From NCBI GenBank assembly GCA_963788325.1, contig CAWBGJ010000015.1, positions 124,001-188,000 of the forward strand: a stretch of 64,000 nt of DNA, written 5' to 3'. The position numbers and the translations under genes were made by a program. Positions 7,923 to 17,274 of the stretch are shown here, one piece after another (position 1 is the first letter of the stretch; each line of letters opens with the position of its first letter). The notes under the pieces were generated by a model. The model was not told the origin of the DNA and did no database searches. It saw nothing but the letters and a program-made list of their open reading frames with translations. Origin of the DNA: Prado023 sp963788325. Its GTDB lineage: Bacteria > Actinomycetota > Actinomycetes > S36-B12 > CAIYMF01.

Positions 7923-8609
7923 GTGACCACCACCAGCACCCGCGATGCCGAGGGCCGGACCTATCTGCGCACCCCGGTCAAGACGCACAAGGTCGGCATC
8001 GGCGAGGACCTCGCCGGCGTGATCGCCCTGTACGCAGCCGAGCAGATCACGGCGGCCACCACGCTGTGCCTGTCGCAGAAGTTCGTGTCCATCTGCGCCG
8101 GCGACGTCCGGCACATCAGCGACGTCCAGGACACCTGGCTCGCCCGCCTGATCGTGAAGTACGTGACCAAGAACGACAACGGCGACATCGGGTACAGCCA
8201 TCCCAAGAAGATGCAGGTGGCCATCGAGGAGGTCGGCTACCCGCGTATGGTTGCTGCCGTCGTCGGCGGTGGGCTGTCGAAGTTCGTGCTGCGCAGGCGT
8301 GGGGACTTCTATCGGATCGCCGGGCACCACATCTCCGAGATCGACGGCTTCAACCCCGACGCGATGGCCCCGTTCGACGAGTACGCGATGCTGCCGTCGA
8401 AGGACCCGGACGGGATCTGCGACGCCCTGGCGGCGCGGTTCGGCTGCGCGGCGTACATCATCGACGGCAACAACATCAACGTCGAGGTGGTCGGGCGCAG
8501 TGCGAACCTGGCGATGAGCGTCGCCGCCGCGCGCGAGGTCATGTTGGACAATCCGATGGGTCAGGGCGACGAGCTCACTCCCGTGTTCCTGATCGACCCG
8601 CGCTCCTGA
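7923..8609 (+). CDS. CofE-like (F420-0:gamma-glutamyl ligase family) protein
   Basis: 228 aa from GTG 7923. Conserved family segments are visible: RTPVKTHKVGIGEDL, SQKFVSI, GDFYRIAGHHISEIDG, SKDPDGICDAL, AAYIIDGNNINVEVVG and the C-terminal DNPMGQGDELTPVFLI. The fold is that of CofE/FbiB-type ligases, which add glutamate to coenzyme F420-0 with GTP, but this group is usually found away from other F420 genes, so the substrate may differ. It lies between thyX and dapA with its own leaderless-type promoter. An F420 role would fit an actinobacterium but is not shown. Confidence 0.68.
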   Translation: MTTTSTRDAEGRTYLRTPVKTHKVGIGEDLAGVIALYAAEQITAATTLCLSQKFVSICAGDVRHISDVQDTWLARLIVKYVTKNDNGDIGYSHPKKMQVAIEEVGYPRMVAAVVGGGLSKFVLRRRGDFYRIAGHHISEIDGFNPDAMAPFDEYAMLPSKDPDGICDALAARFGCAAYIIDGNNINVEVVGRSANLAMSVAAAREVMLDNPMGQGDELTPVFLIDPRS

Positions 8610-8726
8610 CCTGCGGCGTGCAGCGACGGGCAACCTGGAACGGCGGGACCGGCGCGGTCAGCGTCCTGGGGCGGTTCGGCGCGCGGCGCGCCCGGTGGCC
8701 CGACGCCCGGGTGCCCGCATGCCCGA

Positions 8727-8732
8727 TAGCGT
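8727..8732 (+). promoter_or_regulatory. -10 hexamer of a putative leaderless promoter (dapA)
   Basis: TAGCGT, exactly 6 nt before ATG 8739, with no Shine-Dalgarno. Confidence 0.5.
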
Positions 8733-8738
8733 GTGCCC

Positions 8739-9650
8739 ATGTCTCCTGACCCCACCAGCCCCGCCCCGTTCGGCCACATGCTCACGGCGATGGTCACCCC
8801 GTTCACGTCCGAGGGTGCCCTGGACCTCGACGGCGTGGCTGCACTCGCCACACACCTGGTCGATGACTGCGCCAATGACGGCCTGATTGTCAACGGCACG
8901 ACGGGGGAGTCCCCGACGCTGCGCGACTCGGAGAAGACTGAGGTCCTGCGCACCGTGCTGGCGGCGGTGGGGGACCGGGCCACGATCGTGGCCGGATCGG
9001 GCAACAACGACACGCGCCACACGATCGAGATCTCACAAGCCGCCCAGGCGGCCGGGGCGCACGGCCTGCTGCTCGTGACGCCGTACTACAACAAGCCGCC
9101 GCAGGCGGGCATCGCGGCGCACTTCCTGGCTGTTGCTGAGGCAACCGACCTACCGATCATGACCTACGACATCCCGGGTCGCACCGGGGTCCCGATCGAG
9201 GCCGACACCTTCGCGCGGATCGCCGAGCACCCCCGCATCGTGGCCAACAAGGACGCCAAGGCCGACGTGCCGGGGGCGGCGGCGGTGATCGCGGACACGG
9301 GCCTGGCCTGGTACTCCGGCGACGACGCCCTGACCCTGCCCCTGCTGTCGGTCGGGGCCGTCGGCGTCGTCTCGGTTGTCGGCCACGTGCTCAGTGCGCG
9401 GATCGGTCAGATGATGGCCGCCCATCGCGGCGGTGACGTGGCCCGGGCCGCGGAGCTCAACGCCTCGATGATCCCGGCGTACGTGGGGATGTTCCGCACC
9501 CAGGGGGTGATCCTGGCCAAGGCAGCGATGCGTGAGCTGGGACTGCCTGCCGGACCCGTCCGATTGCCGCTGGTCGACGCCACCGAGCAGCAGGTGGCCA
9601 CCCTGCGCGCGGACCTGGCCGCCGCGGGCGTCGAGGGGCTGGGCGCATGA
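8739..9650 (+). CDS. dapA: 4-hydroxy-tetrahydrodipicolinate synthase DapA
   Basis: 303 aa (ATG 8739; a GTG two codons earlier falls directly after the -10). NGTTGESPTL binds pyruvate, Y143 in MTYDIPGRTGV and Schiff-base lysine K171 in VANKDAKAD are in place. It condenses pyruvate with aspartate-semialdehyde, the first committed step to diaminopimelate and lysine; dapF of the same pathway lies at 26963. Its stop overlaps the rnj ATG, so the two are co-translated, an arrangement common in actinobacteria. Confidence 0.96.
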   Translation: MSPDPTSPAPFGHMLTAMVTPFTSEGALDLDGVAALATHLVDDCANDGLIVNGTTGESPTLRDSEKTEVLRTVLAAVGDRATIVAGSGNNDTRHTIEISQAAQAAGAHGLLLVTPYYNKPPQAGIAAHFLAVAEATDLPIMTYDIPGRTGVPIEADTFARIAEHPRIVANKDAKADVPGAAAVIADTGLAWYSGDDALTLPLLSVGAVGVVSVVGHVLSARIGQMMAAHRGGDVARAAELNASMIPAYVGMFRTQGVILAKAAMRELGLPAGPVRLPLVDATEQQVATLRADLAAAGVEGLGA

Positions 9651-11332
9651 GGCCCGGGCACCACGACCTTGCCACCCCGGCGCCGCTCGAGCCCGGGGTC
9701 CTGCGGATCGTGGCCCTCGGCGGGATCGGCGAGATCGGTCGGAACATGGCCGTGCTCGAGATCGACGGCCGGCTGCTCATCGTCGACTGCGGCGTCCTGT
9801 TCCCCGAGGAGTCCCAGCCGGGGGTGGACCTGATCCTGCCCGACTTCGACTACATCTCCGACCGGCTGGCCGACGTCGAGGCGATCGTGTTGACCCACGG
9901 CCACGAGGACCACATCGGCGCGGTGCCGTTCCTGCTGCGGATGCGTTCGGACATCCCGCTGCTCGGCTCCCGGCTGACCCTGGCCATGATCGAGGCGAAG
10001 CTGCGCGAGCACCGGATCAAGTGCTACTCGATGGAGGTCCGCGAGGGCCAGCGCGAGCAGGTGGGGCCGTTCAACCTGGAGTTCTTCGCGGTCAACCATT
10101 CGATCCCCGACGCCCTGGCCGTGGGCATCCGGACCGCGGCAGGCACCGTGCTGCACACCGGGGATTTCAAGATGGACCAGCTGCCCCTGGACGGACGGAT
10201 CACCGACCTGCGGGGCCTGGCCCGGCTGGCCGACGAGGGCATCGACCTCGCACTGGTCGACTCCACCAATGCGGAGGTGCCCGGGTTCGTCCCTGCCGAG
10301 GTCGACATCGCCCCGGTGCTCGACCGGGTCTTCCACCGGGCCAGCGGGCGGATCATCGTGGCCAGCTTCGCCTCCCACGTGCATCGGATCCAGCAGGTGC
10401 TCGACGCCGCGAGCACGCATGGGCGCAAGTGCGCCTTCGTGGGCCGATCCATGGTCCGCAACATGAACGTCGCGCGAGACCTGGGCTACCTCACCGTGGC
10501 GCCCGGCCTGCTGGTGAAGGCCGATGACCTGACCGGCCTGCCCGACGACGAGGTCGTGCTGATCTGCACGGGATCCCAGGGGGAGCCGATGGCGGCCCTG
10601 TCTCGGATCGCCAACGGCGATCATCCGATCACGGTCGGGACGGGCGACACCGTGATCCTCGCGTCCTCGCTGATCCCGGGCAACGAGAACCCGGTCAACC
10701 GGGTCATCAACGGACTCACCCGCTGGGGTGCCGACGTCGTGCACAAGGGCAACGCGCTGGTACACGTGTCAGGGCACGCGTCGGCCGGTGAGCTGCTCTA
10801 CTTCTACAACATCCTCACGCCGGCCAACGTGATGCCCGTGCACGGTGAGCCCCGGCACCTGCGGGCCAATGCGGCCCTGGCCGTGCGCACGGGTGTGCCG
10901 GCCGACCAGGTGCTGGTCGCCGAGGACGGCGTCGTGGTCGACCTGGTCGACGGGCGGGCCCGGATCGTCGGGGCAGTGCCCTGTGGCCACGTCTACGTCG
11001 ACGGCTCGTCGGTGGGCGACATCACCGAGGCCTCGCTCAAGGACCGCCGGATCCTGGGGGAGGAGGGCTTCATCTCGGTGTTCGTCGCGGTCGACCTCGA
11101 GAGTGGCGAGGTCGTGGCCGGACCGGAGATCCACGCGCGCGGCTTCGCCGAGGACTCCGAGATCTTCACCGACGTGCTGCCCCGGGTCACCAAGGGTCTC
11201 GAGGACGCCCTGGCCCACGGCGGCACGGACGCGTACGCCCTCGAACAGGTCGTGCGCCGTCAGGTGGGCCGTTGGGTGAGCTCCACGCACCGGCGCCGGC
11301 CGATGATCGTCCCTGTGGTCGTCGAGGTCTGA
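9647..11332 (+). CDS. rnj: Ribonuclease J
   Basis: 561 aa, starting in the ATGA overlap with dapA. Metallo-beta-lactamase motif HGHEDH at residues 84-89 (LTHGHEDHIGAVPFLL), then the beta-CASP domain (VDSTNAE, LICTGSQGEPMAALSRIANG) and the late motif HVSGHASAGEL, followed by the RNase J C-terminal domain. It is a 5'-3' exonuclease and endonuclease for RNA maturation and decay in the cytoplasm. Length is usual for actinobacterial RNase J without an N-terminal extension. Confidence 0.95.
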   Translation: MRPGHHDLATPAPLEPGVLRIVALGGIGEIGRNMAVLEIDGRLLIVDCGVLFPEESQPGVDLILPDFDYISDRLADVEAIVLTHGHEDHIGAVPFLLRMRSDIPLLGSRLTLAMIEAKLREHRIKCYSMEVREGQREQVGPFNLEFFAVNHSIPDALAVGIRTAAGTVLHTGDFKMDQLPLDGRITDLRGLARLADEGIDLALVDSTNAEVPGFVPAEVDIAPVLDRVFHRASGRIIVASFASHVHRIQQVLDAASTHGRKCAFVGRSMVRNMNVARDLGYLTVAPGLLVKADDLTGLPDDEVVLICTGSQGEPMAALSRIANGDHPITVGTGDTVILASSLIPGNENPVNRVINGLTRWGADVVHKGNALVHVSGHASAGELLYFYNILTPANVMPVHGEPRHLRANAALAVRTGVPADQVLVAEDGVVVDLVDGRARIVGAVPCGHVYVDGSSVGDITEASLKDRRILGEEGFISVFVAVDLESGEVVAGPEIHARGFAEDSEIFTDVLPRVTKGLEDALAHGGTDAYALEQVVRRQVGRWVSSTHRRRPMIVPVVVEV

Positions 11333-11423
11333 GCGACCGCCCGGACCACCTGACCACTGGCTGCGGGCGCGACACGCGGGGGGCGTCGCGTCGCGCCGGG
11401 CCCCCCGGGTGGGTGGGCGCCGG

Positions 11424-11429
11424 TAGCCT
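11424..11429 (+). promoter_or_regulatory. -10 hexamer of a putative leaderless promoter (ftsK)
   Basis: TAGCCT, exactly 6 nt before ATG 11436, with no Shine-Dalgarno. The remaining 11333-11423 holds only GC-rich sequence. Confidence 0.5.
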
Positions 11430-11435
11430 GCTGGG

Positions 11436-14294
11436 ATGGCCACGAAGACCCCCGCGCGATCCCGCACGTCGGGCTCCGCGCGCACGACGCAGGGCACCCG
11501 GAAGGGCACGAGTTCCAAGGCGCCCGCCGCGAGGAGCAACTCCCGATCGGTGCCCAGGACGGCGCCGAAGCCGGTGAAGCGGTCGCAGCCGGGTCCCGTG
11601 GCCAGGTTCCTGCGCGCGCTGGGCCGGTTCATCACCCGGACGTGGCTGTTGATCGCGGCCATGCTCGGTGCGCTCGCCCGCGCCGTCGGTCGCGGCGCGC
11701 GAGAGGTGGACGCCACGCACCGTCGCGACGGGATCGGCCTGGCGCTGTTCAGCGCTGCCCTCCTGGTGGCCGCCGTGGCGTGGTTCGGCATCGACGGGTG
11801 GCTCACCGGCGTGGTCAACGCCCTGGTCAGCGGCGCCGTGGGTGCACTGGACGTCGTGGTGCCCATTCTGCTGCTCTGGGCCGCTCTGCGGATGCTGCGC
11901 CACCCCGACCAGGGAGCCATCACAGGCCGGGTCGCGATCGGGAGCACGGTACTCCTCGCCGCCGCTGCCGGGATCTGGGCGCTGACGCAGGGAGCGCCCA
12001 CACCGGCCGATGGCGCCGAGGCAATGCGCGCGGCCGGTGGCTGGCTCGGTTGGCTGATCACCGCTCCGGTGGTCTCGGCGGTCGGCGTCTGGCTGGCCTA
12101 CCTGTGGCTGCTGGCCGTGCTCGGGTTCGGCCTGCTCATCGTCACAGCGACGCCGATCAGCGAGGTTCCGCAGCGGCTGGCCGCACTGCGCGACGCGGTC
12201 CTGCTGCGCCACCGGGCCACCGAACCCGCCGCGGAGCCGGGCAGCGCTGCCGGCGACATGGCTGTCGACGGGCGCGCGAAGGACGCTTCCCTGACCCCCG
12301 AGAGCTCCGCGCAGGAGGGGCCCGCGTCGGAGCCCGGGTCCACCGAGTCGGAGGGCGTGGGCGACTCGGGCAGCTCGAGCGAGGCGGGGGCCGCTCGGAC
12401 GCCGGGATCGACACCCGGATCTCCGACGGGCCTGCGGGCCCGCGCCCTGGTCATGGTCCGCGGCCTGCGCCGTGGACGGCCCGGGACACCGCCCCCGTCC
12501 TACGATGGTCCCTTGGCCGGCGATGAGGCCTTCATCTCGGCCGTGGCCGCCGCACCCTCGGAGGACCGAAGCAGCCAGGACGGCCGGCCGGACAGTACCT
12601 TGGTCGATGCGCTGTTCGATGCGCAGGTCGAGATGTCCGACACGCCGGGACCGCACGACCTGACCACGCAGATCGCTGCGCTGGCGCAGACGCCGGGGGC
12701 GGCCTCGCCCATGGACCCCGAGCTGGCCTCGCTGGTCGCCGCCGTCACGCCGTCGACCGCGGGCAGCAAGCCCGGTCACAACACCATCGCGCTGGCCAAG
12801 CCCGAGCAGCTGCGCCTGCCCGGGGCGCCCGACTACCACCTGCCCAAGGCGAACCTGCTCAAAGCCGGCTCGGCGCCGAAGGCTCGCAGCACGTCCAACG
12901 ACCGTGTGGTGGCTGCACTGACCGACGTGCTCGACCAGTTCGAGATCGACGCCCAGGTCACCGGCTACATGCGCGGGCCGACGGTGACCCGCTACGAGGT
13001 CGAGCTGGGCCAGAGCGTGAAGGTCGAGCGGGTCACCGCCCTGGCCAAGAACATCGCCTACGCGGTGGCGACCTCCGACATCCGGATCCTGTCGCCGATC
13101 CCGGGCAAGAGCGCGATCGGCATCGAGATCCCCAACACCGACCGGGAGATGGTGTCGCTGGGAGACACGCTGCGGGCCCCCTCAGCCCAAGCCGATCACC
13201 ACCCGCTGCTCGTGGGCCTGGGCAAGGACGTCGAGGGCGGCTATGTGTGCGCCAACCTGGCCAAGATGCCGCACATCCTCGTGGCCGGTGCCACCGGCGC
13301 GGGCAAGTCCAGCTGCATCAACGCCCTGGTGACCAGCATCATGATGCGGGCGACCCCGGCCGAGGTGCGGATGGTGCTGGTCGACCCGAAGCGGGTCGAA
13401 CTGACGGCCTATGAAGGCATTCCGCACCTGATCACCCCGATCATCACCAATCCGAAGAAGGCCGCCGAGGCGCTGCAGTGGGTCGTGCGCGAGATGGACG
13501 CCCGCTACGACGACCTCGCCCACTTCGGGTTCCGACACATCGACGACTTCAACCGCGCCGTCCGCTCTGGCACCCTCGTCGTGCCCCCGGACTCCCAGCG
13601 GGTCCTGGCGCCCTATCCCTACCTGCTGGTCATCGTCGACGAGCTCGCAGACCTCATGATGGTCGCCCCGCGCGACGTCGAGGAGTCGATCGTCCGGATC
13701 ACCCAGCTTGCCCGCGCCGCGGGCATCCATCTGGTCCTGGCCACCCAACGGCCCAGCGTGGACGTCGTGACCGGCCTGATCAAGGCCAACGTGCCCTCCC
13801 GCCTGGCCTTCGCGACCTCCAGCCAGACCGACAGCCGGGTCATCCTCGACCAGACCGGTGCCGAGGCCCTCGTCGGCCAGGGCGACGGGTTGTTCCTGCC
13901 GATGGGTGCGTCCAAGCCCATGCGGATCCAGGGGGCGTTCGTGCCCGAGAGCGAGATCCGTGCCGTCGTGGCCCACGTCAAGAAGCAGCTGGGCACCCAG
14001 TACCGCGATGACGTGCTCACTGAGGCCACGTCCAAGCGTGAGGTGGAGGACGAGGTGGGCGATGACCTCGACCTGCTCATCGCCGCCACCGAGCTGGTCG
14101 TCACGACCCAGTTCGGGTCCACCTCGATGCTCCAGCGCAAGCTGCGCGTGGGGTTCGCCAAGGCTGGTCGGCTCATGGACCTCATGGAGTCCCGCGGCAT
14201 CGTGGGACCCTCGGAGGGTTCGAAGGCCCGCGACGTCCTGGTCAAGACCGATGATCTCGACCAGGTGCTGGCTGACCTGCAGCACGGCAGCTGA
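11436..14294 (+). CDS. ftsK: DNA translocase FtsK/SpoIIIE
   Basis: 952 aa. A basic Ser/Thr/Lys-rich N terminus (residues 1-60) leads into about four to five membrane helices (~65-240). A variable Ser/Glu/Pro-rich linker (~265-420) follows, then the RecA-like motor: Walker A VAGATGAGKSS at 616-626, Walker B LVIVDELADLMM, and LVLATQRPSVDVVTG. The C-terminal winged-helix gamma domain is FGSTSMLQRKLRVGFAKAGRLMDLME. It pumps chromosomal DNA through the division or sporulation septum. It is followed closely by rimO, usual for the group. Confidence 0.95.
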   Translation: MATKTPARSRTSGSARTTQGTRKGTSSKAPAARSNSRSVPRTAPKPVKRSQPGPVARFLRALGRFITRTWLLIAAMLGALARAVGRGAREVDATHRRDGIGLALFSAALLVAAVAWFGIDGWLTGVVNALVSGAVGALDVVVPILLLWAALRMLRHPDQGAITGRVAIGSTVLLAAAAGIWALTQGAPTPADGAEAMRAAGGWLGWLITAPVVSAVGVWLAYLWLLAVLGFGLLIVTATPISEVPQRLAALRDAVLLRHRATEPAAEPGSAAGDMAVDGRAKDASLTPESSAQEGPASEPGSTESEGVGDSGSSSEAGAARTPGSTPGSPTGLRARALVMVRGLRRGRPGTPPPSYDGPLAGDEAFISAVAAAPSEDRSSQDGRPDSTLVDALFDAQVEMSDTPGPHDLTTQIAALAQTPGAASPMDPELASLVAAVTPSTAGSKPGHNTIALAKPEQLRLPGAPDYHLPKANLLKAGSAPKARSTSNDRVVAALTDVLDQFEIDAQVTGYMRGPTVTRYEVELGQSVKVERVTALAKNIAYAVATSDIRILSPIPGKSAIGIEIPNTDREMVSLGDTLRAPSAQADHHPLLVGLGKDVEGGYVCANLAKMPHILVAGATGAGKSSCINALVTSIMMRATPAEVRMVLVDPKRVELTAYEGIPHLITPIITNPKKAAEALQWVVREMDARYDDLAHFGFRHIDDFNRAVRSGTLVVPPDSQRVLAPYPYLLVIVDELADLMMVAPRDVEESIVRITQLARAAGIHLVLATQRPSVDVVTGLIKANVPSRLAFATSSQTDSRVILDQTGAEALVGQGDGLFLPMGASKPMRIQGAFVPESEIRAVVAHVKKQLGTQYRDDVLTEATSKREVEDEVGDDLDLLIAATELVVTTQFGSTSMLQRKLRVGFAKAGRLMDLMESRGIVGPSEGSKARDVLVKTDDLDQVLADLQHGS

Positions 14295-14308
14295 GGACCG
14301 CCGTGGCC

Positions 14309-14314
14309 TACTCT
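14309..14314 (+). promoter_or_regulatory. -10 hexamer of a putative leaderless promoter (rimO)
   Basis: TACTCT, exactly 6 nt before ATG 14321; it lies in the 26-bp gap after ftsK. Confidence 0.5.
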
Positions 14315-14320
14315 GGCCAG

Positions 14321-15793
14321 ATGGCTGTCACGCGGGTCGCCCTGGTCACCCTGGGCTGCGCCCGCAATGAGGTCGACTCCGAGGAGCTGGCCGGCCGGCT
14401 GGCTGCTGGTGGCTTCGAGCTGGTCGACGCCGTGGACGACGCACAGGCCGTCCTGGTCAACACGTGTGGCTTCATCGAGGCCGCCAAGCGCGAGTCCGTC
14501 GACGCACTCATGTCGGTGGGCGGCGCGACTGCGGACGGGACCCGGCGCGCGGTGGTGGCCGTGGGCTGCATGGCCGAGAGGTACGGCCGGGACCTGGCTG
14601 CGGAACTGCCCGAGGCCGATGCGGTCCTCGGGTTCGATGACTACCCGGAGATCGCCGACCGGCTGCGCGTCATCATCGACGGCGGCTCCGTGGACAGCCA
14701 TGTGCCGCGCGACCGCCGCACGCTGCTGCCGATGGCCCCGGTGGATCGACAGGGCTCGCCGGTTCACGTGCCCGGCCATGGCACGGCTCCATCCGTGGGG
14801 GAGGCGCACGCGCCGCGCCCCGGGGCGGCACTGCTCGAACAGGTGGGGCCGGGCTGGATGCGTCGGCGGATCAGCGCCGGTCCGGTGGCGTCGCTGAAGA
14901 TCGCCTCTGGTTGCGACCGTCGGTGCGCCTTCTGCGCCATCCCGTCGTTCCGAGGCTCGTTCGTCTCGCGGCCACGTGCCGAGGTGCTGGCCGAGGCGCG
15001 GTGGCTGGCCGGCACGGGCGTGCGCGAGCTGGTCCTGGTCAGCGAGAACTCCACGTCTTACGGCAAGGACCTCGGCGCCCCGGGGGCGTTGGAGGAGCTG
15101 CTGACGGGGCTGTCCGCAGTGGAGGGGATCGAGCGCATCCGGGTGGCCTACCTGCAACCTGCCGAGATCCGCCCCGGCCTGATCGACGCGATGCTCGACC
15201 TGCCCCGCGTAGCGGACTACTTCGACCTGAGCTTCCAGCACGCCAGTGCGCCACTGCTGCGCCGGATGCGTCGCTTCGGGGGGACCGATGCGTTCCTCGA
15301 CCTGATCGACACCATCCGGGCCGGGTCACCGTACGCGGGGATCCGCAGCAACGTCATCGTGGGCTTCCCGGGGGAGACCGACGACGACGTGTCAGAGCTC
15401 ATCGATTTCCTCGGCGCCGCGCAGATGGATGCGGTCGGCGTGTTCGGCTACTCCGACGAGGACGGGACGGAGGCGGCCGGCCTGACCGGCGGGCTGCCCG
15501 ACGACGAGATCCGGGCCCGGGTCAGCGAGGTCAGCAGCGTCGTGGACGAGGTGATGGCCCAGCGTGCCGAGCAGCGCATCGGCAGCACGGTCGAGGTCCT
15601 GGTCGAGGCACTGGGGGCCACGTCCGCCGAAGGCCGCGCCGCCCATCAGGGCCCTGAGGACGGGGCCACGACCGTCCACCTGCCCCCCGAGGTCCGCACC
15701 AGCATCGAGCCCGGCAGCACCGTGCGCGCCAGGGTGGTCGGAAACGAGGGCGTCGACCTCGCCGCCGTGGAGGTGTCCGTTGTCCGATTCTGA
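14321..15793 (+). CDS. rimO: Ribosomal protein S12 methylthiotransferase RimO
   Basis: 490 aa. ATG 14321 is chosen over GTG 14303 because of the correctly spaced TACTCT hexamer. The N-terminal UPF0004 domain has TLGCARNEVDSEEL and NTCGFIEAAKRES. The radical-SAM cluster cysteines are C198, C202 and C205 (SGCDRRCAFCAIPSFRG). A TRAM domain ends the protein. It methylthiolates Asp of ribosomal protein S12 using SAM and two 4Fe-4S clusters. CARNEVDSE distinguishes it from MiaB, encoded at 24509. The loop at residues ~140-190, before the radical-SAM cysteines, is longer than in proteobacterial RimO, as in other actinobacteria. Confidence 0.94.
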   Translation: MAVTRVALVTLGCARNEVDSEELAGRLAAGGFELVDAVDDAQAVLVNTCGFIEAAKRESVDALMSVGGATADGTRRAVVAVGCMAERYGRDLAAELPEADAVLGFDDYPEIADRLRVIIDGGSVDSHVPRDRRTLLPMAPVDRQGSPVHVPGHGTAPSVGEAHAPRPGAALLEQVGPGWMRRRISAGPVASLKIASGCDRRCAFCAIPSFRGSFVSRPRAEVLAEARWLAGTGVRELVLVSENSTSYGKDLGAPGALEELLTGLSAVEGIERIRVAYLQPAEIRPGLIDAMLDLPRVADYFDLSFQHASAPLLRRMRRFGGTDAFLDLIDTIRAGSPYAGIRSNVIVGFPGETDDDVSELIDFLGAAQMDAVGVFGYSDEDGTEAAGLTGGLPDDEIRARVSEVSSVVDEVMAQRAEQRIGSTVEVLVEALGATSAEGRAAHQGPEDGATTVHLPPEVRTSIEPGSTVRARVVGNEGVDLAAVEVSVVRF

Positions 15794-16634
15794 CGGCGCA
15801 CAGGATCCGGCCGCGGTCGGCAGCGATCCGGCGGGCAGCGGCGAGGACGCCAAGCCGGAGATGTGGAGCCGGGAGCGGGTGGTCACTGGCTGGGCGCAGC
15901 TCTGGAACGTGCCCAACCTGCTCACGCTCCTGCGCATCGTGCTCATCCCGTTCTTCTGGTACCTGCTCATGTACGACGACGGCGCCAACCCGGCCACGCG
16001 GATTGCCGCGACGGTGCTGTTCATCTTCGCGGCATTCACCGACTGGCTCGATGGGTACCTGGCGCGGCGGCAGGGTCTGGTCACGACCTTCGGCAAGATC
16101 GCGGACCCTCTGGCTGACAAGGCCCTCACGGGAGTGGCTCTGATAGGTCTGTCCGTGCTCGGTGAGCTGTGGTGGTGGGTGACGCTGCTGATCATCTCCC
16201 GGGAGATCGGCGTGACTGTTGTGCGGTTCATGGTCCTCAAGCACGGCGTGATCCCCGCCAGCCGCGGCGGCAAGGCCAAGACCGCGTTCCAGATGCTGGG
16301 GATCGTGCTCTACCTGCTCCCGATCACCGAGGACCAGCCATTCCTGTTCTGGTTCCGAGTGCTCGTGATGACGATCGCGGTCGTGCTCACGGCGGCCACC
16401 GGGCTGGACTACCTGATGCGGGCCTACCGCACGAGGCGCGACTCCAAGGCGAAGCGGGCCCTGGGCACGCAGTCCACGCAGAGCCCGCGGCACGCGCCGG
16501 CCAGCAGCACACAGCCGCAAGGGTCGAGTGCGCCAGGCCCTACGACCGTATCCGGGCCAGCGGGGAACCAGCCCATCCAGCCGATACGACCCACGCCGCC
16601 CGTCACCGAGGCGCCTGAGGACCCGCTCGGATGA
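15780..16634 (+). CDS. pgsA: CDP-diacylglycerol--glycerol-3-phosphate 3-phosphatidyltransferase PgsA
   Basis: About 284 aa from TTG 15780, overlapping rimO by 14 nt; ATG 15861 is an alternative giving 257 aa. The CDP-alcohol phosphatidyltransferase motif DWLDGYLARRQG...TTFGKIADPLAD begins at residue 88, and several hydrophobic helices follow (IVLIPFFWYLLMY, WWVTLLIISREIGVTVVRFMV). The C-terminal 60 residues are polar, Ser/Pro-rich and probably disordered. It makes phosphatidylglycerol phosphate at the membrane. The overlap with pncC (ATGA) indicates an operon rimO-pgsA-pncC. Confidence 0.92.
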   Translation: MSDSDGAQDPAAVGSDPAGSGEDAKPEMWSRERVVTGWAQLWNVPNLLTLLRIVLIPFFWYLLMYDDGANPATRIAATVLFIFAAFTDWLDGYLARRQGLVTTFGKIADPLADKALTGVALIGLSVLGELWWWVTLLIISREIGVTVVRFMVLKHGVIPASRGGKAKTAFQMLGIVLYLLPITEDQPFLFWFRVLVMTIAVVLTAATGLDYLMRAYRTRRDSKAKRALGTQSTQSPRHAPASSTQPQGSSAPGPTTVSGPAGNQPIQPIRPTPPVTEAPEDPLG

Positions 16635-17161
16635 GCAGCAGGGCACCTTCCACGCACACGCGGACAGGGTCCGAGCACGTCAGCGCGGAAGCGGTGGTGG
16701 CGCGCCTGAGTGCCCTCGGCGAGTCCGTGGCCGTGGCCGAATCCGTCACCGGCGGACGCATCGCCAGTGCGCTGACCGGTGTGGCGGGCGCTTCGGAGGT
16801 CGTCCGGGGCGCAGTGGTGGCGTATGCGACCGAGGTCAAGTGTTCGGTCCTGGGCGTGAGCCCGCACCTGCTGGCACAGCGCGGGCCGGTGTGCGCCGAC
16901 GTGGCGCGGGAGATGGCCGCCGGAGTCCGGCTGCTGCTGGGGGGCACCCTGGGGGTGGCCAGCACCGGTGAGGCCGGCCCGGAGTCCAGCAGCGGCCAGC
17001 CAGTCGGGACGGTGCATCTGGCCGTGTCCGGTCCGCGCGGCACACGCGCGCTGCACGTGGAGCTGCCCGGCGATCGGTCGGCGATCCAGTCCGCTGCTAC
17101 ACAGGCCGCGCTGGACCTCCTGTGGGACGCCCTCTCCGAGCCTGCGCCGGCCAGTGCCTGA
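16631..17161 (+). CDS. pncC: CinA C-terminal-type nicotinamide-nucleotide amidase PncC
   Basis: 176 aa, ATG 16631 overlapping the pgsA stop. The CinA C-terminal fold is clear: VAVAESVTGGRIASALTG with the catalytic Ser/Thr region, VVRGAVVAYATEVKCSVLGV, and GVASTGEAGPESSSGQPVGTVHLAV. It hydrolyses NMN to nicotinate mononucleotide and ammonia, recycling NAD breakdown products. The CinA N-terminal pyrophosphatase domain is absent, as usual for the stand-alone form. pgsA-cinA-clgR order is conserved in actinobacteria. Confidence 0.9.
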   Translation: MSSRAPSTHTRTGSEHVSAEAVVARLSALGESVAVAESVTGGRIASALTGVAGASEVVRGAVVAYATEVKCSVLGVSPHLLAQRGPVCADVAREMAAGVRLLLGGTLGVASTGEAGPESSSGQPVGTVHLAVSGPRGTRALHVELPGDRSAIQSAATQAALDLLWDALSEPAPASA

Positions 17162-17247
17162 GCGCGAGGTGGCTCCCGGGCGGGGAACAAATCCGCGGCA
17201 CCGGCATGTTGTGGGTGACAGGTAGGCCAGCCGCGCGGGTGTCGCGA

Positions 17248-17253
17248 TAGGCT
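17248..17253 (+). promoter_or_regulatory. -10 hexamer upstream of clgR
   Basis: TAGGCT; transcription would begin near 17260, giving a 15-nt leader containing GGAAGGAAGG before ATG 17275, or a leaderless message if ATG 17260 is used. Confidence 0.45.
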
Positions 17254-17274
17254 GTGGTGATGGAAGGAAGGCCC

